Assembly (NCBI GenBank): GCA_024449915.1
Contig: JAMZAV010000054.1
Span: 1,054,001-1,118,000 of the forward strand
Direction of reading: 5' to 3'
Origin: Sweltsa coloradensis
Taxonomy: Eukaryota > Arthropoda > Insecta > Plecoptera > Chloroperlidae
Length of the DNA stretch: 64,000 nucleotides
The notes under the pieces are model-generated. The model was not told the origin of the DNA and ran no database searches. It saw nothing but the letters and a program-made list of their open reading frames with translations. The stretch's first letter is position 1; each line of letters opens with the position of its first letter. Below are positions 58,338-64,000 of this stretch, piece after piece. The position numbers were made by a program, and so were the translations under genes.

Positions 58338-58888
58338 GGGATGTTTTGTTGTCTAATAGTAATGAGGAGGGTAGTGGAACCACTCACGTGGATATAGGGG
58401 ATGCCTTGGGGATGTCATTGCTAGGTGAAGAGGGTAGTTCTTCGCTGTCTACCGTTCATGAGGAAGTAGGGGATGCCTTGGGGATGTCACTGCTAGGTGA
58501 AGAGAGTAATACTTCGCTGTCTACCGTTCATGAGGAAGTAGGGGATGAAGTGGTGGTTTCGCTTCGTGGTGACGAGGGCAGAAGTGCAACAGTGCCTACG
58601 TCTTGTGAGGATAGGAAGGAACCAGATGTGGTTGTTTGCCCTATTGTGAAGAGTGGTGGGACATCCTTGTCTTACGCAGCATTGGTTAAGGGGAGCGCCG
58701 AAGGGGTGTCATACCCTAGTATGGGAAGTGGTGGCACTGACGTACCATTATCTCTTAAGTTCAAAAGGAGTGGTAGCATTGCTGTACAGTTAGCTGTTGG
58801 GTTCAAATGGGGTGGAAATGCCGTCTCATTTGCACTTGCCTTTAAGGGTGGAGGAACCAGGGGTGGTGTCACATTCCTTAGTGCATAG
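58304..58888 (+). pseudogene. Downstream Gag-region frame with 24-residue repeats
   Basis: This frame overlaps the end of the previous one in another register. It carries repeats of the type HEEVGDALGMSLLGEE at 58337, 58397, 58469 and 58541 (spacings 60, 72, 72), then a Gly-rich region with more repeats (AVGFKWGGNAV, LAFKGGGT). The repeats suggest that it was part of the same protein and that a frameshift occurred near 58304-58337. No known domain is seen. Confidence 0.55.
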
Positions 58889-60779
58889 TTATGCCATGGA
58901 CATAATTCTCCGTAGTTATACTGATTGTGAATTCGTTTGTGAGGTCTATATTAGCAGATGTGACTATGTTATTTTTCAATGTCAATAGTAGGCATGTATT
59001 ATGCTGAGCTAGTAATTGTCGGTCAAAGCCTTGGTGAGTGAGGCACAGGCATGTGAATGAACATTGAGTCTTCTAATGGGTCTGCAATTAATTAATTGTT
59101 TGATTTTGTCGATGCAGCAGTAGTTTCACATTCAAGACCTTGTGTATCAAAGTGGACGTGGGTTCTTACCAGACTCTGGTGACGGTGAGCATGGCTGTAT
59201 TAACAAGTAACAAGTTATGTTGTTTGGTAATTTATAAATTATATTGTTTATTATATAAATTAGTAATGTTTTATATCAATTAATGATTTTTTTTGTTAAA
59301 TCAATCAGAACTACAGTAAATTTAATCTGGTTATATGTTTCAAGAAGTTTTGCTTAATTGTTAATTGTAAATTCATTATTTTGGTCTGTGAATTGAGATT
59401 ATAAAATATTTTTGCTGATTACGAGTTATGCTCGCGAGCCGAGTCACGGCAGTAATGTTATGTAATGCGTCAGCTGTTTCTTGTTGTAAACGGGCGAGCT
59501 GTCAAGTGGGAACACGTGGGTTTGTTGTAGTACGCAAATGGCTGTTCGTTTTTTATTTATGTTACAGTTGACGCGCCCCGCTCACTCGAATGGATATCGG
59601 GTGGAGGAAGGGAAAGCAGTACATGCCTGCGATTCTGACAGACGACGGAGAAGTGTCCGGCTCGTTTAGTCACAATGTCGGGACCACACTGGCAAATTAT
59701 TTTTGATTTTGAAAATCTAGGAATTTACCAGGAATTCCAAATATTATTACTTAGGGATTTTGGACAGTAAATCTTAATGTGGATACTGATTGTTTTCGTT
59801 TTGAATTACACACAAACAAATAATTAGCTAATTTATACTTGTGTTTTTTGTTATTGTTTGTGAACAGACTAAGATATAGGGATTTACAGGTTAAAATTAT
59901 TTGATTCCTAATTCACAGGAATTATAGATTTGACTAGGAAGGTTTGACTGTCGTAGAGTCACGTCTTTTATATTAGTACCTGGATGTACATGCCAAAGGC
60001 GAGGTTATGAGTTTCGTCCGGAAAACGTGGGATTTCTTTGTTTTTGTGACAATATCAAAACAATGCAAAGAAGTTGATGCAAATATTCTAGAAAAGGATA
60101 ATTGACATTTGAACGGGCTATCTCTAGCTTTAAAAGCACACAGTTATGAGTAACAAATGATTAAATCATTTTTGTCAATTCATAGTATTTAGTTAAAAAT
60201 TTTTGGTGTGAAATTTAGAGGTCAAAAAATGGTTAGTTGAGGATGTGCAATTCGCTGGATTTGGTGGTCAAGCTTTAGACATTTAACATTGTAAAAAGAC
60301 TATTTCAGTTACATATTGCTTAATTGTTTTTATAATCTTTGATGCATAATGTAATAAGATTTGGATATTAATCTGAGTGTCGTTGAGTTGATTGTTTTTA
60401 CATGAGCTATCCTACGTCTGTACGAGTAGACAACAATCTGGAGAATTGTGATTGGTATTTAGAACGATCGTCTGGAAAATGTGATACATGGGTTCGAGTT
60501 CACGATTAATAGGATTTTAATTTGGCAATACTAGATTTTACACAATTGACATTATATCATTGTTCCTTTAAAGAATTTACTCGATAGAAGACTACGGTGT
60601 TGAGATAATTACCTTACGATGAAAGGCACATTTTCAAGTCCGTAGTGTATGTGTGTGAATCTAAGTTTTGTTTAAGTAAGGCCTATTGCCTATTTTAGGC
60701 CCAAGCTTTGCAAACAAATATAGAAACGGTGTTAGAAGCATGAAGATGTGTGATGTTCATTCCTATCTTAAGTGTAAAC
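58889..60779. other. DNA downstream of the Gag-like element, no gene seen
   Basis: No protease, reverse transcriptase or integrase motif in any frame I could read. A CpG-containing patch at 59430-59680 stands out without a known structure. No LTR copy was recognised. Confidence 0.5.
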
Positions 60780-60885
60780 CGGGGTAATCTGCACTTACTT
60801 AATGGGATCATGCCCCTGCCACTTAGGCTGGCAGAATCGAGACAAGCACAGCATGTTATCCGCTGTCTACACTCATCGTCTCAAT
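60780..60885 (+). repeat. Retroposon body leading into the 50-bp minisatellite
   Basis: GC-richer sequence (TGCCACTTAGGCTGGCAG, ATCGAGACAAGCACAGC) runs without a break into CACTCATCGTCTC, the first minisatellite unit. This is the expected layout if the tail of an S4-type retroposon was the seed of the array. Confidence 0.5.
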
Positions 60886-61055
60886 AGCCTAAGTGCATTA
60901 ATAACGACGTTAAGCCTTCGCTCATCGTCTCTAATAGCCTTAGTGCATTAATAACGACGTTAAGCCTTCACTCATCGTCTCGAATAGCCTTAGTGCATTA
61001 ATAACGACGTTAAACGGGCTTAACGTACCCAAAAAATAGTGCATTAATAGCGACG

Positions 61056-61670
61056 TTAAAGGGGCTAAACACCCAAAAAATATTTTTTAACCACGTGATC
61101 TATAGCACAATACTACACTAAAATGACCGTATAAAAATCATAACTTGTAACTGATTTTTAACACGAATTTTTTAATTTGTTTGATCCCAAAAAATCGGCT
61201 TTAACCTGCTTCTTTTTTGGTCCACATAGATACTAAAGCATAGTACCAATCTAAAATGCCCATTTATAACATCGTGTCTTGAAACTGTGCCCAAATATAC
61301 CCGCAAACACGCAAAAATATGCATTCCAAAATCACACCTCATCTTGGTAATCAGCATTTTCTGATCGAACTGCTTGCCCAAATTTCAAAACAAAATAAAG
61401 AGAATTTACAGAAAAGGCTGTAGAACGTCAAAAATGGCCAATCTTTTTTTTGAATCAAAATCCTCCAAGGTCACGGGGCATAAAGATCGTCCCCATGTTA
61501 TTTCTTATAGAAGATTTTTGCCGATGGGACCTTTCTCTAAAAATGTCATGTTTGACAATTTTTTGGGAGGTCATGGTGGCCCCAATAATTTTTCTGTTAA
61601 TTGCTAAATTCATTACTAGTAAGCCAGAATGAAATATATTTTTTGAGTCTAGCGGTTAATACCCCTTTAA
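61056..61670 (+). mobile_element. TTAA-flanked MITE, family T, array copy 1
   Basis: The 607-bp element 61060-61666 (AGGGGCTAAACACCC...GGTTAATACCCCT) stands between two TTAA copies. The uninterrupted minisatellite unit shows a single TTAA at the same point. The terminal inverted repeat is short (AGGGG/CCCCT, with some subterminal similarity). A truncated left end, TTAAACGGGCTTAACG, lies just before it at 61012. Confidence 0.9.
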
Positions 61671-61966
61671 GCCTTCACTCATCGTCTCGAATAGCCTTAG
61701 TGCATAAATAACGACGTTAAGCCTACACTCATCGTCTCGAATAGCCTTAGTGCATTAATAACGACGTTAAGCCTTCACTCATCGTCTCGAATAGCCTTAG
61801 TGCATTAATAACGACGTTAAGCCTTCACTCATCGTCTCGAATAGCCTTAGTGCATTAATAACGACGTTAAGCCTTCACTCATCGTCTCTAATAGCCTTAG
61901 TGCATTAATAACGACGTAAGGCCTTCACTAATCGTCTCAAATAGCCTAAGTACATTAATAGCGACG

Positions 61967-62623
61967 TTAAAGGGGCTAAAAACCCCCAAAAATATTTTTT
62001 AACCACGTGATCTATAGCACATTTCTACACTTAAATGACCGTTTAAAAAAAATCATATCTTGTAACTGTGATTTAACACGAAATTTTTGAATTTTTTTGA
62101 TCACAAATATGCGAAAATTCGTGTTTTTTAGAAATTTCTTTTATCGGCTTTAACCTGCTTCTTTTTTGGTCCACATAGATACTAAAGCATAGAACCAATC
62201 TAAAATGCCCATTTATAACATCGTGTCTTGAAACTGTGCCCAAATATACCCTCAAACACGCAAAAAATGCATTCCAAAATCACACCCCATCTTAGTAATC
62301 AGCATTTTTTGATCGAACTACTTGCCCAAATTACAAAACAAAATAGAGAGAATTTACAGAAAAGGCTGTAGAGTACGTCAATAATGGCCAATATTTTTTT
62401 TTTTTGATGAAAATCCTCCAAGGTCACGGGGCATAAAGATCGTCCCCATGTTATTTCTTATGGTAGATTTTTGCCGAAGGGACCTAGCTCTAAAAATGTC
62501 ATGTTTGACAATTTTTGGGAGGCCATGGTGGCCCCAATAATTTTTCTGTTAATTGCTAAATTCATTACTAGTTAGCCTGAATGAAATATATTTTTTGAGT
62601 CTAGCGGTTAAATACCCCTTTAA
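61967..62623 (+). mobile_element. TTAA-flanked MITE, family T, array copy 2
   Basis: The 649-bp element 61971-62619 has the same ends and TTAA flanks as copy 1. It retains about 40 bp absent from copy 1 (around ATCACAAATATGCGAAAATT). It is nearly identical to copy 3. Confidence 0.9.
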
Positions 62624-63066
62624 GCCTTTACTCATCGTCTCGAATAGCCTTAGTGCATAAATAACGACATTAAGCCTTTACTCATCGTCTCGAATAGCGT
62701 TAGTGCAATAATAACGACTTTAAGCCTTCACTTATCGTCTCGAATAGCCTTGGTGCAATAATAACAACGTTAAGCCTACACTCATCGTCTCAAATAGCCT
62801 TAGTGCAATAATTACGACGCTAAGCCTTCACTCATCGTCTCGAATAGCCTTGGTGCATTAATAACGACGTTAAGCCTTCACTCATCGTCTCGAATAGCCT
62901 TGGTGCATTAATAACGACGTTTAGCCTTCACTCATCGTCTCAAGCCTTAGTGCATTAATAACGACGATAAGCCTTCACTCATCGTCTCGAATAGCCTTGG
63001 TGCATAAAGAATTACGTAAGGCCTTCACTAATCGTCTCAAATAGCCTAAGTACATTAATAGCGACG

Positions 63067-63720
63067 TTAAAGGGGCTAAAAACCCCCAAAAATATTTTTT
63101 AACCACGTGATCTATAGCACATTTCTACACTTAAATGACCGTTTAAAAAAATCATATCTTGTAACTGTGATTTATCACGAATTTTTGAATTTTTTTGATC
63201 ACAAATATGCGAAAATTCGTGTTTTTAGAAATTTCTTAAATCGGCTTTAACCTGCTTCTTTTTTGGTCCACATAGATACTAAAGCATAGAACCAATCTAA
63301 AATGCCCATTTATAACATCGTGTCTTGAAACTGTGCCCAAATATACCCTCAAACACGCAAAAAATGCATTCCAAAATCACACCCCATCTTAGTAATCAGC
63401 ATTTTTTGATCGAACTACTTGCCCAAATTACAAAACAAAATAGAGAGAATTTACAGAAAAGGCTGTAGAGTACGTCAATAATGGCCAATATTTTTTTTTT
63501 TTGATGAAAATCCTCCAAGGTCACGGGGCATAAAGATCGTCCCCATGTTATTTCTTATGGTAGATTTTTGCCGAAGGGACCTAGCTCTAAAAATGTCATG
63601 TTTGACAATTTTTGGGAGGCCATGGTGGCCCCAATAATTTTTCTGTTAATTGCTAAATTCATTACTAGTTAGCCTGAATGAAATATATTTTTTGAGTCTA
63701 GCGGTTAAATACCCCTTTAA
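63067..63720 (+). mobile_element. TTAA-flanked MITE, family T, array copy 3
   Basis: The 646-bp element 63071-63716 is nearly identical to copy 2, including a T-run-broken interior. Its presence is best explained by amplification of the composite unit rather than by a new insertion. Confidence 0.9.
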
Positions 63721-64000
63721 GCCTTTACTCATCGTCTCGAATAGCCTTAGTGCATAAATAACGACATTAAGCCTTTACTCATCGTCTCGAATAGCGTTAG
63801 TGCAATAATAACGACTTTAAGCCTTCACTTCTCGATAATAATAACAACGTTAAGCCTACACTCATCGTCTCAAATAGCCTTAGTGCATTAATAACGACGC
63901 TAAGCCTTCACTCATCGTCTCGAATAGCCTTGGTGCAAAAATAACGACGGTAAGCCTTCACTCATCGTCTCGAAGGAGCTTAGTGCATAAATAACGACGT

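Larger units (their letters stand above)
60873..64000 (+). repeat. 50-bp minisatellite with embedded TTAA MITEs, ~1.1-kb higher-order unit
   Basis: The basic unit of 50 bp is made of TTAAGCCTTCACTCATCG, TCTCGAATAGCCTTAG and TGCATTAATAACGACG. It is seen in blocks at 60873-61055, 61667-61970, 62620-63070 and 63717-64000 (window end). Between blocks stand MITE copies inserted at the TTAA of a unit. The block plus MITE from 61971 repeats from 63071 with near identity, giving a higher-order period of 1100 bp. The array continues past the window. Confidence 0.9.

Noticed and set aside
56323..58387. Minus-strand frames opposite the Gag-like gene
   Set aside because: They are shadows; the plus-strand frame has capsid-like and zinc-knuckle motifs.
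60873..64000. CRISPR-like array of regular repeats
   Set aside because: Units are contiguous 50-bp tandem copies with no unique spacers, in animal DNA.

Overview
This is an AT-rich, repeat-dominated stretch of an animal nuclear genome, most likely from a marine invertebrate. The evidence is split-exon coding sequence, tRNA-derived SINEs, a CR1/L2-type LINE with PHD and esterase domains in ORF1, many MITEs and no compact gene packing. The abundance of AGGCCT-type words makes an echinoderm or a similar taxon plausible, but the species cannot be fixed from the sequence.

Only one host gene is supported: the 5' part of an SLC4A11-like transporter gene on the minus strand (about 13.6-14.9 kb). Its best exon matches the cytoplasmic N-domain, and later exons are not visible in the window. 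A second weak candidate is a Ser/Pro-rich terminal exon at 39.3 kb.

Layout. 0-13 kb: SINE copies, two Helitron-like elements, a TTAA-flanked MITE, a hAT-like MITE with an exact 8-bp target duplication, and an AT-rich 184-bp tandem repeat. 13-20 kb: the transporter gene, more SINEs, a fold-back insertion with a 15-bp target duplication, and tandem repeats. 20-24 kb: inverted MITE, then a ~488-bp satellite whose copies face each other across a homopolymer-only stretch that looks like a bad consensus. 24-27 kb: a ~190-bp tandem array carrying a tRNA-Ala-type primer-binding-site motif. 27-32 kb: a decayed CR1/L2-like LINE interrupted by two Helitron-like elements and two SINE/LINE-tail insertions. 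35-39 kb: a larger tandem array built on the same tRNA-Ala motif. 40-55 kb: Helitron-like copies, TTAA MITEs, SINEs, fold-backs and microsatellites. 56-59 kb: a Gag-like retroelement gene with a zinc knuckle, one in-frame stop, one frame change, and no pol. 60.8-64 kb: a 50-bp minisatellite derived from a retroposon tail, repeatedly invaded by a TTAA MITE and then amplified as a ~1.1-kb composite unit.

The most informative patterns are: (1) six elements that all end in a AACGC/GCGTT stem-loop plus CTAG and sit between A and T without target duplication, one of which splits a LINE reading frame that is exactly restored when the element is removed; (2) ten clear copies, all on the plus strand, of a 16-nt sequence complementary to the 3' end of tRNA-Ala including CCA, mostly in two tandem arrays, suggesting TRIM-like mini-retroelements; (3) the tail-derived minisatellite with its TTAA element. 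All family assignments come from motif reading, not database searches.
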